64,000 nt of DNA from Chryseobacterium gleum (GTDB taxonomy: Bacteria; Bacteroidota; Bacteroidia; Flavobacteriales_D; Crocinitomicaceae): the NCBI GenBank assembly GCA_945862165.1, contig CAMAXI010000002.1, positions 248,001 through 312,000 of the forward strand. The letters are read 5' to 3'. Position 1 is the first letter of the stretch; the number at the start of each line of letters is the position of its first letter. Both the position numbers and the translations under genes were made by a program. The notes beneath the pieces are model-generated. The model was not told the DNA's origin. It saw nothing but the letters and a program-made list of their open reading frames with translations, and made no database searches. This document shows, in pieces, positions 28,938 through 38,664 of this stretch.

Positions 28938-30689
28938 TTATTTTTCCCTTTTTAAAAATTGAATTTCATATAACTTCTTATAAAATCCATCGATTTGCAA
29001 TAATTCATGGTGGGATCCTTGTTCTACCAATTCTCCTTTATCTACTACAACTATTTTATCCGCTTTTTGGATGGTGGAAAGTCGGTGTGCAATGACAATC
29101 GACGTTCTTCCTTCTGTTAATTTTTCTGTTGCACGTTGTATCATTTCTTCCGATTCGTTGTCTACGCTAGACGTTGCTTCGTCTAATATCAAAATGGAAG
29201 GATTGTAGACATACGCACGAATAAATGAAAGCAATTGACGCTGACCCACAGACAAGACGCCTCCTCTTTCGCCAACGTGGTAATCATAACCATTTGGTAA
29301 TTTCATTATAAAATCGTGTGCACCCACCGCTTTTGAGGCATCCATGACTTGCTCCAAACTAATCGAAGGGTCACGCAAGGTAATGTTGTGGTAAATCGAA
29401 TCGGAAAACAAAAATACATCTTGTAATACGATTGCAATGTTTTTTCGCAGAACATCCAATTGAATGTCTTGTAAATTAGTAGTTCCAATGAAAATATCGC
29501 CTTTTTGGTATTCGTAAAAACGTCCCAATAAATTCACAATAGTAGATTTTCCTGCACCCGTAGCACCAACAAAAGCAACTGTTTTTCCTTTTTCGATGTT
29601 TAGGTTAATATTTTTTAATACCCAATCTTCGTATTTATAAGCAAAATGAAGGTTTTGGAAATGAATATCCAGATGAAAATCTAGTTGTGTAATTGTTCCA
29701 TCTTTTTGGGTATGTTCGTTCAAATCTAAAACTTCAAAAACGCGTTCTGCGCGCACAATTCCACGTTGTAGGATATTAAATTTATCCGCTAATTGACGAA
29801 TCGGCCGGAACAGCATATTTACCCACAAGGTGAAGGAAATAATTTCCCCATACATTTGTTCTGGATTCGGAGGAACATCCCCCATAAATTGAAATGCGCC
29901 CCACACCAATAAAAACGCAATGGAAAGCGAACTTAAAATTTCTACTACCGGAAAGAAAATCGAGAAAGCCCATACCGCATTAATGTGTGCTTTTTTATGG
30001 TCTTGATTGATTTCATCAAACAATTTTTCTTCTTGTTTTTCTCGAGAGAAAAGTTGCACAATTGCCATTCCTGAGATGTGTTCTTGCACAAACGAACTTA
30101 AACGAGTGACTTGCAAACGTTCTTGTTGAAAGGATTTTTTCATCGCATTAGCAAAAATACGGGTAGCTATAAGTAATAGTGGAATTGGAATTAAGGTCAA
30201 TAAAGTCAATTGCCAATTACTAAAAAACATGATGAAAATTACGAAAAACAACATTAGGAAATCGCCTACAATTTCAATCATTCCTGAAGAAAACACTTCT
30301 GCAATCGCTTCAATGTCAGAAATTAATCGTGTCACCAACGAACCAATAGGTGTTTGGTCGAAATACTTCATACGAAAGGAAAGCATGTGCTTAAATAACT
30401 TTTGACGGATGTCGCGAATGATGGATTGTGCCAATAAATTACTCACCAAAGCATTAAAGAATTGAAACACTCCTTCTAAAACCAACAAGCCTAAAATCAA
30501 TAAAGACCAATGTAATAATGCATCCGGATTTTTGGTAGAAATAATGTATTTATCTACCATCTGTCCGATTAATTTTGGTCGCATAGGACCTACTATCGAA
30601 AGGGTTATCGTACAAATAAATGAATAAATCATCAAACGTTTGTAGTTCTTTACAAACTTCAACAGACGTTTAAAAACATTAAAATCCAT
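28938..30689 (-). CDS. ABC transporter, fused permease/ATPase (MsbA-like exporter)
   Basis: VAFVGATGAGKSTIVNLLGRFYE (Walker A), LSVGQRQLLSFIRA (signature), ILILDEATSSVD (Walker B); ATG at 30689 or 30707. Confidence 0.92.
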   Translation of the reverse strand: MDFNVFKRLLKFVKNYKRLMIYSFICTITLSIVGPMRPKLIGQMVDKYIISTKNPDALLHWSLLILGLLVLEGVFQFFNALVSNLLAQSIIRDIRQKLFKHMLSFRMKYFDQTPIGSLVTRLISDIEAIAEVFSSGMIEIVGDFLMLFFVIFIMFFSNWQLTLLTLIPIPLLLIATRIFANAMKKSFQQERLQVTRLSSFVQEHISGMAIVQLFSREKQEEKLFDEINQDHKKAHINAVWAFSIFFPVVEILSSLSIAFLLVWGAFQFMGDVPPNPEQMYGEIISFTLWVNMLFRPIRQLADKFNILQRGIVRAERVFEVLDLNEHTQKDGTITQLDFHLDIHFQNLHFAYKYEDWVLKNINLNIEKGKTVAFVGATGAGKSTIVNLLGRFYEYQKGDIFIGTTNLQDIQLDVLRKNIAIVLQDVFLFSDSIYHNITLRDPSISLEQVMDASKAVGAHDFIMKLPNGYDYHVGERGGVLSVGQRQLLSFIRAYVYNPSILILDEATSSVDNESEEMIQRATEKLTEGRTSIVIAHRLSTIQKADKIVVVDKGELVEQGSHHELLQIDGFYKKLYEIQFLKREK

Positions 30690-30806
30690 TTTCGATTCCT
30701 TACGCATTGTACAAATTTAATAGAAAAGATTGGTTGATTTTCTAATAATGTAGGTTCAAGAATAAATTGTTGTCTTTTTTATTTTAACTTTACAAAAAGC
30801 ACAGTT

Positions 30807-31454
30807 ATGATTATCAATTTTAGCGAAAACAAATCCATCGTTGGTCCTATTTTAGCGGAATTACGCGATGTACAGATTCAGAAAGATTCCATGCGTTTCA
30901 GAAAAAATCTAGAGCGTTTAGGAGAAATTTTGGCGTATGAAGTTTCTAAAAAATTAGATTACACAACACAAGTTGTTACAACTCCCCTTGGTCAATCCAA
31001 TGAATATCAATTGGTTGAACAACCTATTTTAGCTACGATTTTACGTGCAGGTTTACCTATGCACCAAGGATTTTTAAATGTCTTTGATAAAGCAGATTCT
31101 GCATTTGTTTCTGCATACCGCAAACATGTTCACAACGATGAATTTGAAATTCATGTGGAATATGTTGCCGCTCCAACGTTTGAAGGAAAAGCATTAATTA
31201 TCGTTGACCCAATGTTAGCAACTGGTAGCTCGATGGTGAGTGTATACAAAGCACTGTTAAAGCAAGGAAATCCGGGAAAATTATTTATCGTTTCAGCGAT
31301 TGCTTCGCCAGAAGCATTAGAATACTTAAAAAACTATTTACCAGAATCTACACAATATTTTGTTGGGGCAATTGACCAAGAATTGACTGCGCAAGCATAC
31401 ATTGTACCAGGTATGGGCGATGCAGGAGATTTGGCATTTGGTATTAAATGTTAG
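30807..31454 (+). CDS. upp: Uracil phosphoribosyltransferase
   Basis: ATILRAGLPMHQGFLNVFDKADSAFVSAYR, IIVDPMLATGSSMV, GDAGDLAFGIK. Confidence 0.92.
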   Translation: MIINFSENKSIVGPILAELRDVQIQKDSMRFRKNLERLGEILAYEVSKKLDYTTQVVTTPLGQSNEYQLVEQPILATILRAGLPMHQGFLNVFDKADSAFVSAYRKHVHNDEFEIHVEYVAAPTFEGKALIIVDPMLATGSSMVSVYKALLKQGNPGKLFIVSAIASPEALEYLKNYLPESTQYFVGAIDQELTAQAYIVPGMGDAGDLAFGIKC

Positions 31455-31465
31455 TTCATTAAACA

Positions 31466-31936
31466 ATGAATTTCGCAACCTACAGCACCTTCTTTTTACT
31501 ATCCATGGTAAAATTTTTGTTCACACCTTTCGGTGGACCAGCTGCAGGATTGACATTTTTCGAAACGTATTTTTCCTGTTTAGCAGGAGGAATTTTTAGT
31601 GGAACTATCTTCTATTTTTTAGGAGAATTTTTATTAAAAAAAGCGCGCGCTAAAAAACTTGCAGCTTACCAAGCGTCTATAAAAAATGGTGTTCCCATCA
31701 AACAAAAAAAGACATTTACTCCTCTTAATAAAGGGGTGGTCAAAATGAAACGTAAACTTGGAATTGTAGGAATTTCGTTTTTTGCTCCCTTATTTATGTC
31801 TGTACCTGTTGGAACCATTGTAAGTGCTAAATTTTTCGGAAAAAATAAATTCACCTACCCACTAATCGTACTCGGAATGGTATGTAATGGACTGTTAACC
31901 ACAGGTATTGCGTTTGCAATTGCTTCTTTCTTCTAA
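31466..31936 (+). CDS. Hypothetical membrane protein
   Basis: 156-aa ORF with about 4 hydrophobic segments; stop overlaps next start (TAATG). Confidence 0.6.
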   Translation: MNFATYSTFFLLSMVKFLFTPFGGPAAGLTFFETYFSCLAGGIFSGTIFYFLGEFLLKKARAKKLAAYQASIKNGVPIKQKKTFTPLNKGVVKMKRKLGIVGISFFAPLFMSVPVGTIVSAKFFGKNKFTYPLIVLGMVCNGLLTTGIAFAIASFF

Positions 31937-32637
31937 TGATTTTTCTCAAACACGTATTTTTTGATTTAGACAGAACATTATGGGATTTCGAACAAAATTC
32001 TCGAAATGCCTTGCAGAAAATTTACGACCAACACGAGTTATCAAAACATTTCGATCATTTTTTACATTTTCATAAAGTCTACCACAACATCAATAATGAC
32101 TTATGGAAGAAATATGGGAAAGGAAAAATTACCAAAGATGATTTGCGGATTGTTCGTTTTCAAAAAACATTGGAGCGTGTGGAAGTCTATAATTTAGCCT
32201 TTGCGGACAAACTAAACATTGACTACGTAGCAACAGCACCTAAAGAAACCATCTTATTTCCAAATGCAACAGAAACATTAATTGAACTCAAAAAACGCTA
32301 TCAATTACACATCATCACAAATGGTTTTGAAGAAGCACAATTTGTAAAACTAAAAGCATCCAACCTGTTTGATTTTTTTGATGTTATTGTTTGTTCTGAA
32401 ATGGTGGGTAAAACGAAACCACATCGCGACATTTTTCAGTATGCGTTAACACAAGCCAAAGCAACTCCTCAAGAAAGTGTGATGATTGGTGACGACCATA
32501 CCACAGATATACTTGGAGCAATTCAAGTGGGTATGCAAGCCATTTTATTTGATCCAAACGAAAAACACCGAAAATCAGCAGGACAACATAAAATTAAAAA
32601 CCTAGGAGAATTACCCTATTTACTGACAACGCTATAA
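31936..32637 (+). CDS. YjjG-family HAD noncanonical pyrimidine nucleotidase
   Basis: HVFFDLDRTLWDFEQNSRNAL, HIITNGFEEAQ, VMIGDDHTTDILGAIQVGMQAI. Confidence 0.87.
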   Translation: MIFLKHVFFDLDRTLWDFEQNSRNALQKIYDQHELSKHFDHFLHFHKVYHNINNDLWKKYGKGKITKDDLRIVRFQKTLERVEVYNLAFADKLNIDYVATAPKETILFPNATETLIELKKRYQLHIITNGFEEAQFVKLKASNLFDFFDVIVCSEMVGKTKPHRDIFQYALTQAKATPQESVMIGDDHTTDILGAIQVGMQAILFDPNEKHRKSAGQHKIKNLGELPYLLTTL

Positions 32638-32657
32638 AAATTAAGTGATTAGTTAAG

Positions 32658-33800
32658 ATGGCCTCTAAATGCAAACATATCTATATTTCTGTTAGTAACG
32701 ACTTGGTAACCGACCAACGTGTACATAAGGTATGTGAAACGATTTGTTCTAATTTCCCAGAATATAAAATCACCTTAATAGGACGCTTAAAAAAAGATAG
32801 TAAACCTGTAAATCAGCGTGCTTACAACGTACATCGTATGTCGTTACGTTTTGAAAAAGGATTTACATTTTATGCAGAATACAATTTGCGGTTGTTTTTA
32901 TACTTATTATTCAAACCTCGAGGTGTTTACTTTTCCAATGATTTAGACACTTTGCTGCCAAACTTTTTACTTTCAAAAATCAAAGGGAGTGCGTTAATTT
33001 ACGATAGTCATGAATACTTCACGGAAGTCCCAGAGTTAATTGGTCGTGATAGAGTGCGTGCCATTTGGTTGCGGATTGAATCATACATTTTGCCCAAACT
33101 TAAAACGATGTTTACCGTCAACGAAACATTAGCAAAAATATATTCCGAAAAATACCATATTCCAGTGCATGCTGTTCGAAACGTCCCGAAAATTAGTGGA
33201 TATGTAAAAAGTTCAGAGGATAATCATGTTCGCGAAAAATATGGCATTTCTTCAATAGATCATTTGATTATTTACCAAGGTGCTGTAAACAAAGACCGTG
33301 GTTTGGAAGAATTGATAGAGGCGTTTGCGCTTTTACCTTCCACCTTTCACCTATTGATTATTGGAACTGGAGACGTGCACCAAGCGTTAGTGGAAAAAAT
33401 CAAAATATTGAAATTAAAACAGGTGCATTTCTTAGGACAAATTCCATTTAGTGAACTTGCAGCCTATACAATTCAAGCGGATTTAGGTGTTTCTTTGGAA
33501 AAATCTACCAACTTAAATTACCGGTATGCCTTGCCCAATAAAGTGTTTGATTACCTCGTATCTGGGGTTCCAATTTTGGTAAGTCCATTAACAGAATTGT
33601 GCGCTATTTTAGAAAAACACGATGTTGGAAAACTTCTACCTTCCCACGAACCAAAAGAAATTGCCGTTACCATTGAAACTATCTTTGCTAACCAAAATCA
33701 ATTAGCAATTTGGAAAGAAAACACCCAAAAAGCAAGCGAAGAATATTGTTGGGAAAATGAAGAGAAAAAGTTGGTCGATCGACTTTTGGAGATTTTATAA
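32658..33800 (+). CDS. Glycosyltransferase (GT4-like)
   Basis: SNDLVTDQRVHKVCETI, DSHEYFTEVPEL, YQGAVNKDRGLEELIEAFALL, PNKVFDYLVSGVPILVS. Confidence 0.87.
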   Translation: MASKCKHIYISVSNDLVTDQRVHKVCETICSNFPEYKITLIGRLKKDSKPVNQRAYNVHRMSLRFEKGFTFYAEYNLRLFLYLLFKPRGVYFSNDLDTLLPNFLLSKIKGSALIYDSHEYFTEVPELIGRDRVRAIWLRIESYILPKLKTMFTVNETLAKIYSEKYHIPVHAVRNVPKISGYVKSSEDNHVREKYGISSIDHLIIYQGAVNKDRGLEELIEAFALLPSTFHLLIIGTGDVHQALVEKIKILKLKQVHFLGQIPFSELAAYTIQADLGVSLEKSTNLNYRYALPNKVFDYLVSGVPILVSPLTELCAILEKHDVGKLLPSHEPKEIAVTIETIFANQNQLAIWKENTQKASEEYCWENEEKKLVDRLLEIL

Positions 33801-33852
33801 AATTCCCCTCAAATTTCTTATCTTTGTTACTTGTCACCAAATTTTTGATTGA

Positions 33853-36800
33853 ATGAGCACAAAATACAACGAATACAAAGGGTTGAATCTACCAGAAGTC
33901 GCTAAAAACGTACTAGAAAAATGGGAAAATCAACAAGTGTTTGAGAAATCCATGTCAACACGCGAAGGACACAAACCATTCGTGTTTTTTGAAGGACCAC
34001 CTTCCGCAAATGGACTTCCAGGTATTCACCACGTAATGGCACGTTCAATCAAAGATATTTTTTGTCGTTACAAAACCTTAAAAGGGTTTCAAGTAAAACG
34101 TAAGGCTGGTTGGGATACACATGGTTTACCAATCGAATTAGGCGTTGAAAAAGAATTAGGAATTACCAAAGAAGATATCGGCAGCAAAATTTCGGTGGAA
34201 GATTATAACAAAGCCTGCAAGGAAACTGTAATGCGTTATACCGATATTTGGAACAACCTTACCCAACAAATGGGATATTGGGTGGACATGAATGATCCTT
34301 ATATTACCTACGATTCCAAATACATGGAATCTGTTTGGTGGTTGTTAGGGCAACTATACGAGAAAAACTTAATTTACAAAGGATACACCATTCAACCGTA
34401 TTCCCCTAAAGCGGGCACTGGATTATCATCCCATGAAATCAATCAACCAGGGTGTTATCAAGATGTGAAAGATACAACAGTGGTGGCACAGTTTAAGGTG
34501 GTAAATCCTTTGGATACACCATTTGGGAATGCCGTAGAGCCACAATGCCTTGTGGCTCTACTGGCATGGACGACAACCCCTTGGACACTTCCATCCAATA
34601 CTGCATTGTGTGTTGGACCAAAAATTGAATACGTATTGGTGAAATCCTTCAACCAATATACCTTCGAACCAATCAATGTTATCTTAGCGAAAAACTTGGT
34701 AGGTTACCAATTCGGAAAAGGATTTACCGCAGTAACTTCTATTGAAGAATTGGCGTCTTACAAACAAGGTGATAAAACCATTCCTTTCTTCGTTGCAGGA
34801 GAATGTCTGGGTACAGATTTAGTTGGCATCAAATACGAACAATTATTGCCTTTCGTGCTTCCGGATGAAACACCAGAAGAAGCGTTTAGAGTAATCAGTG
34901 GTGATTTCGTAACTACTTCCGATGGTACGGGTATCGTTCACATTGCTCCGACTTTTGGTGCGGACGATGCGCGCGTAGCTGCCGACGCAGGTGTACCAGG
35001 TATGTTAGTAAAAGACGAACATGGAAATTTAGTTCCATTGGTAGATTTACAAGGTAAATTCCGTCCAGAAGTTGGTCCTTTTGCTGGAATGTACGTGAAA
35101 AACGAATATTACAACGACGGAGAAGCACCAGAACGTTCGGCAGATGTTCAGATTGCCATCTTATTGAAAGAAGAAAATAAAGCATTTGCGGTAGCGAAAT
35201 ACGAACACAGCTACCCACACTGTTGGAGAACAGACAAACCAGTATTGTATTACCCATTAGATTCTTGGTTCATCAAAGCGACTGCTGCGAAAGAACGCAT
35301 GATGGAATTAAACAAAACAATCAACTGGAAACCAGAATCTACTGGAACAGGACGTTTTGGAAAATGGTTGGAAAATCTTAACGATTGGAACCTTTCTAGA
35401 TCGCGTTATTGGGGTATCCCAATTCCAATTTGGTCGACAAAAGAAGGCGATGAACGAATCATCATTTCTTCGGTAGAGCAATTGAAAAACGAATGCGATA
35501 AAGCAGTACAAGCGGGTGTAATGGCAACAAACCCATTGGCTGACTTTGTTATAGGTGATATGTCAAACGAAAACTATGCAAAAATCGATTTACATAAAAA
35601 CTATGTAGATACAATTACCTTAGTTTCTGCGACTGGTAAACCTATGCAACGCGAAGCTGACTTAATCGACGTTTGGTTTGATTCTGGTTCGATGCCGTAT
35701 GCACAATGGCACTATCCATTTGAAAATAAAGAATACATCGACAATCACGCGAGTTTCCCAGCAGACTTTATCGCAGAAGGTGTAGACCAAACACGTGGAT
35801 GGTTCTATACCCTTCACGCCATTGCGACGATGGTATTCGACAAAGTAGCCTACAAAAACGTTATTTCTAATGGATTAGTGTTAGACAAAAACGGACAAAA
35901 AATGTCGAAACGTTTAGGAAATGCTGTGGACCCATTTACGACTTTAGATAAATTTGGTCCAGATGCGACTCGTTGGTACATGATTACCAATGCACAACCA
36001 TGGGATAACTTAAAATTTGACTTAGACGGAATTACAGAGGTGCAACGTAAATTCTTCGGAACGTTATACAACACCTACTCGTTCTTTACATTGTATGCGA
36101 ATATCGATGGGTTTGATTATGCTGCAGCAGATTTAGACATCAACGAGCGACCAGAAATTGATCGTTGGATTATCTCACAACTTCATTCCTTGATTCAAAA
36201 TGTGGATGAAGCGTATGAGACATTCGAGCCAACAAAAGCAGGCCGTTTGATTCAAGATTTCGTAACGGATCAATTATCGAATTGGTATGTGCGTTTGTGT
36301 CGTAGAAGATTCTGGAAAAGCGATGATTCGAAAGATAAATTGTCGGCTTACCAAACATTGTATACCTGTTTGGAAACTGTCTCCATTTTAGGAGCGCCAA
36401 TCGCACCATTCTTTATGGATCAACTATTCAGCGATTTAAATGCTGTTACGAAACGTCACGATGTGATTTCTGTACATTTAGCAGACTTCCCGAAAGTAAA
36501 TACAGCATTGATTGATAAAGCATTAGAAACACAAATGGACATCGCACAACGTGTTTCTTCTTTGGTATTAGGTATTCGTAAGAAAGAACGTATTCGAGTA
36601 CGTCAACCGCTACAAACGATTATGGTTCCTACCTTAAATCAAACATTCTCAGACAACATTACGCATGTGAAAGAGTTGATTTTATCGGAAGTAAACGTGA
36701 AAGAATTACGTTTATTAGAAGAAGGAAGTGGGGTGTTGGTAAAAAGCATCAAACCCAACTTTAAAACGATTGGTCCGAAATACGGTAAACAAATGAAGTC

Positions 36801-37263
36801 TATCGCTGCGTTAGTTGGCAAAATGACCGCAGAAGACATTGCTATTGTTGAGAAAAACCAAGGTTGGTCGGGCGACATCGATGGAGAAAACATCGTGTTA
36901 GACATCAACGACTTTGAAATCTTAGCACAAGACATCCCAGGATGGTTGGTAAGTACCGAAGGCGGATTAACGGTTGCCTTAGACATTACAATTTCTGAAG
37001 AATTAAAATCGGAAGGTATTGCGCGTGAGTTAGTAAACCGCGTACAAAATTTACGTAAAGATTCTGGTTTGGAAGTGACAGATAAAATTCGTTTGACCGT
37101 AGAATGTGCGAGTGAAATTCAAGCTGCCATTGCGCAAAATGAAGAGTATGTTTGCAATGAGGTGTTAGCTACAGAAATTTCATTTGGTTCATTTGACGGT
37201 GAAGCGTTAATCGTGGATTTAGTGGAAGAAGGAGATGCGAAGATTGGGTTGGTGAAGAATTAA
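33853..37263 (+). CDS. ileS: Isoleucyl-tRNA synthetase (IleS2-like architecture, GIHH signature)
   Basis: FVFFEGPPSANGLPGIHHVMARSIKD, LLAWTTTPWTLPSNTAL, NGQKMSKRLGNAVDP; 1136 aa. Confidence 0.95.
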   Translation: MSTKYNEYKGLNLPEVAKNVLEKWENQQVFEKSMSTREGHKPFVFFEGPPSANGLPGIHHVMARSIKDIFCRYKTLKGFQVKRKAGWDTHGLPIELGVEKELGITKEDIGSKISVEDYNKACKETVMRYTDIWNNLTQQMGYWVDMNDPYITYDSKYMESVWWLLGQLYEKNLIYKGYTIQPYSPKAGTGLSSHEINQPGCYQDVKDTTVVAQFKVVNPLDTPFGNAVEPQCLVALLAWTTTPWTLPSNTALCVGPKIEYVLVKSFNQYTFEPINVILAKNLVGYQFGKGFTAVTSIEELASYKQGDKTIPFFVAGECLGTDLVGIKYEQLLPFVLPDETPEEAFRVISGDFVTTSDGTGIVHIAPTFGADDARVAADAGVPGMLVKDEHGNLVPLVDLQGKFRPEVGPFAGMYVKNEYYNDGEAPERSADVQIAILLKEENKAFAVAKYEHSYPHCWRTDKPVLYYPLDSWFIKATAAKERMMELNKTINWKPESTGTGRFGKWLENLNDWNLSRSRYWGIPIPIWSTKEGDERIIISSVEQLKNECDKAVQAGVMATNPLADFVIGDMSNENYAKIDLHKNYVDTITLVSATGKPMQREADLIDVWFDSGSMPYAQWHYPFENKEYIDNHASFPADFIAEGVDQTRGWFYTLHAIATMVFDKVAYKNVISNGLVLDKNGQKMSKRLGNAVDPFTTLDKFGPDATRWYMITNAQPWDNLKFDLDGITEVQRKFFGTLYNTYSFFTLYANIDGFDYAAADLDINERPEIDRWIISQLHSLIQNVDEAYETFEPTKAGRLIQDFVTDQLSNWYVRLCRRRFWKSDDSKDKLSAYQTLYTCLETVSILGAPIAPFFMDQLFSDLNAVTKRHDVISVHLADFPKVNTALIDKALETQMDIAQRVSSLVLGIRKKERIRVRQPLQTIMVPTLNQTFSDNITHVKELILSEVNVKELRLLEEGSGVLVKSIKPNFKTIGPKYGKQMKSIAALVGKMTAEDIAIVEKNQGWSGDIDGENIVLDINDFEILAQDIPGWLVSTEGGLTVALDITISEELKSEGIARELVNRVQNLRKDSGLEVTDKIRLTVECASEIQAAIAQNEEYVCNEVLATEISFGSFDGEALIVDLVEEGDAKIGLVKN
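34529..34567. repeat. Near-perfect palindromic element embedded in frame in ileS
   Basis: ATGCC GTAGAGCCACAA TGCC TTGTGGCTCTAC T GGCAT: 12-bp perfect stem plus 5-bp outer stem with one bulged T. Confidence 0.85.
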
Positions 37264-37286
37264 GATTGATTGAGATAAATGATAGG

Positions 37287-37314
37287 ATGGTCGCAAATTT
37301 TGCGGCCATTTTTT
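37287..37314 (+). terminator. Rho-independent terminator after ileS
   Basis: ATGGTCGCAA-ATT-TTGCGGCCAT followed by TTTTTTG. Confidence 0.75.
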
Positions 37315-37419
37315 GTTTTATAATTCACCTCCATCCACTTTATTTCCCCCTTCATCGATTTTATTGCCACTCCTCTTTTTCCTTTTCTTATCTTTAATCA
37401 TTCTTAATAATGCTTACCT

Positions 37420-38661
37420 ATGATTTTTCGCTTTTTAATTTTTATTGCCATTTGGTTATTGGTTGATTTATACGTTTTTCAAGCAATGAAAACGGTTTTT
37501 ACAGGACCCAAAGCAGTCTATGTAAACTATGCCTATTGGTTATTTGACATCGTATTAATGGTGATTATCATCTACGTAGGTGCATCCGGTAAAATGGCGG
37601 GTGGACCTCCAAAAGGTGGAAGTTACATCATGGGTTTAGCTGTTCTTTCCTTAGCTCCAAAAATCATCGTGACTCCATTTTTATTGATTGAAGACATTGT
37701 TCGGTTGATTCAAGGAGGATATGTAGGCATTCAAAAAATGCGTCATGTTATTGGTTCGGAAGACTTACACATGTGGGGACGACGAAAATTTGTAAGTCAA
37801 GTTGCATTGGGAGTAGCAGCTATTCCATTTATCGGAACTGCTTGGGGAATGATCAAAGGAAAATACGATTATCGCGTGCACAATGTAAAAATTGCATTCA
37901 AAGATTTACCGGATGCTTTTCATGGATTTAAAATCACGCAACTTTCGGATATACATTCTGGTTCGTTGGACGATGTGGCAGCAGTTCGAAGAGGAATTGA
38001 ACTAGCAAATGCACAAAAAAGTAACGTCGTTGTTTTTACGGGTGACTTAGTAAATAATGTAGCAACCGAAATGGATCCTTGGATAGAGCATTTTTCGCAA
38101 TTAGATGCGCCACACGGGAAGTTTTCAATCTTGGGTAATCATGACTATGGTGATTACGTACAATGGCCGTCAGAAGAAGCAAAAGCGAAAAACTTGCAAG
38201 ATTTAAAAGAGGTGCATGGTAAAATTGGTTTCCGTTTGTTACTGAATGAAAGTTTGCATTTGGAGAAAGACGGAGAAAAAATCGCGTTGATTGGCGTAGA
38301 GAACTGGGGGAAACGCGGATTTGTGAAACATGGAGATTTGGATAAAGCCATTGCTCCGATTGAAGACTCAACGTTTAAAGTATTATTATCCCACGACCCA
38401 TCCCATTGGGAAGCAGTGACGGTACCTCACGAGAAAAAAGTGCACTTAACCTTAGCAGGTCATACCCATGGAATGCAATTTGGTATCGAAATTCCCGGAA
38501 TCAAATGGAGCCCAGTGAAATACATCTACCCACAATGGGCGGGATTATATCCAAAAGAAGGGCAATACATCTATGTAAACCGTGGATTTGGCTTTTTAGG
38601 ATTCCCAGGAAGGGTTGGGATATTACCGGAAATTACGGTAATTGAGTTGGTGAAAGGGTGA
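37420..38661 (+). CDS. Membrane-anchored metallophosphoesterase
   Basis: ITQLSDIHSG, VFTGDLVNN, ILGNHDYGDY, LAGHTHGMQFG. Confidence 0.92.
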   Translation: MIFRFLIFIAIWLLVDLYVFQAMKTVFTGPKAVYVNYAYWLFDIVLMVIIIYVGASGKMAGGPPKGGSYIMGLAVLSLAPKIIVTPFLLIEDIVRLIQGGYVGIQKMRHVIGSEDLHMWGRRKFVSQVALGVAAIPFIGTAWGMIKGKYDYRVHNVKIAFKDLPDAFHGFKITQLSDIHSGSLDDVAAVRRGIELANAQKSNVVVFTGDLVNNVATEMDPWIEHFSQLDAPHGKFSILGNHDYGDYVQWPSEEAKAKNLQDLKEVHGKIGFRLLLNESLHLEKDGEKIALIGVENWGKRGFVKHGDLDKAIAPIEDSTFKVLLSHDPSHWEAVTVPHEKKVHLTLAGHTHGMQFGIEIPGIKWSPVKYIYPQWAGLYPKEGQYIYVNRGFGFLGFPGRVGILPEITVIELVKG

Positions 38662-38664
38662 TTC

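Noticed and set aside
35308-36986. Minus-strand ORFs inside ileS
   Set aside because: Antisense to a conserved essential gene, no recognisable protein features.
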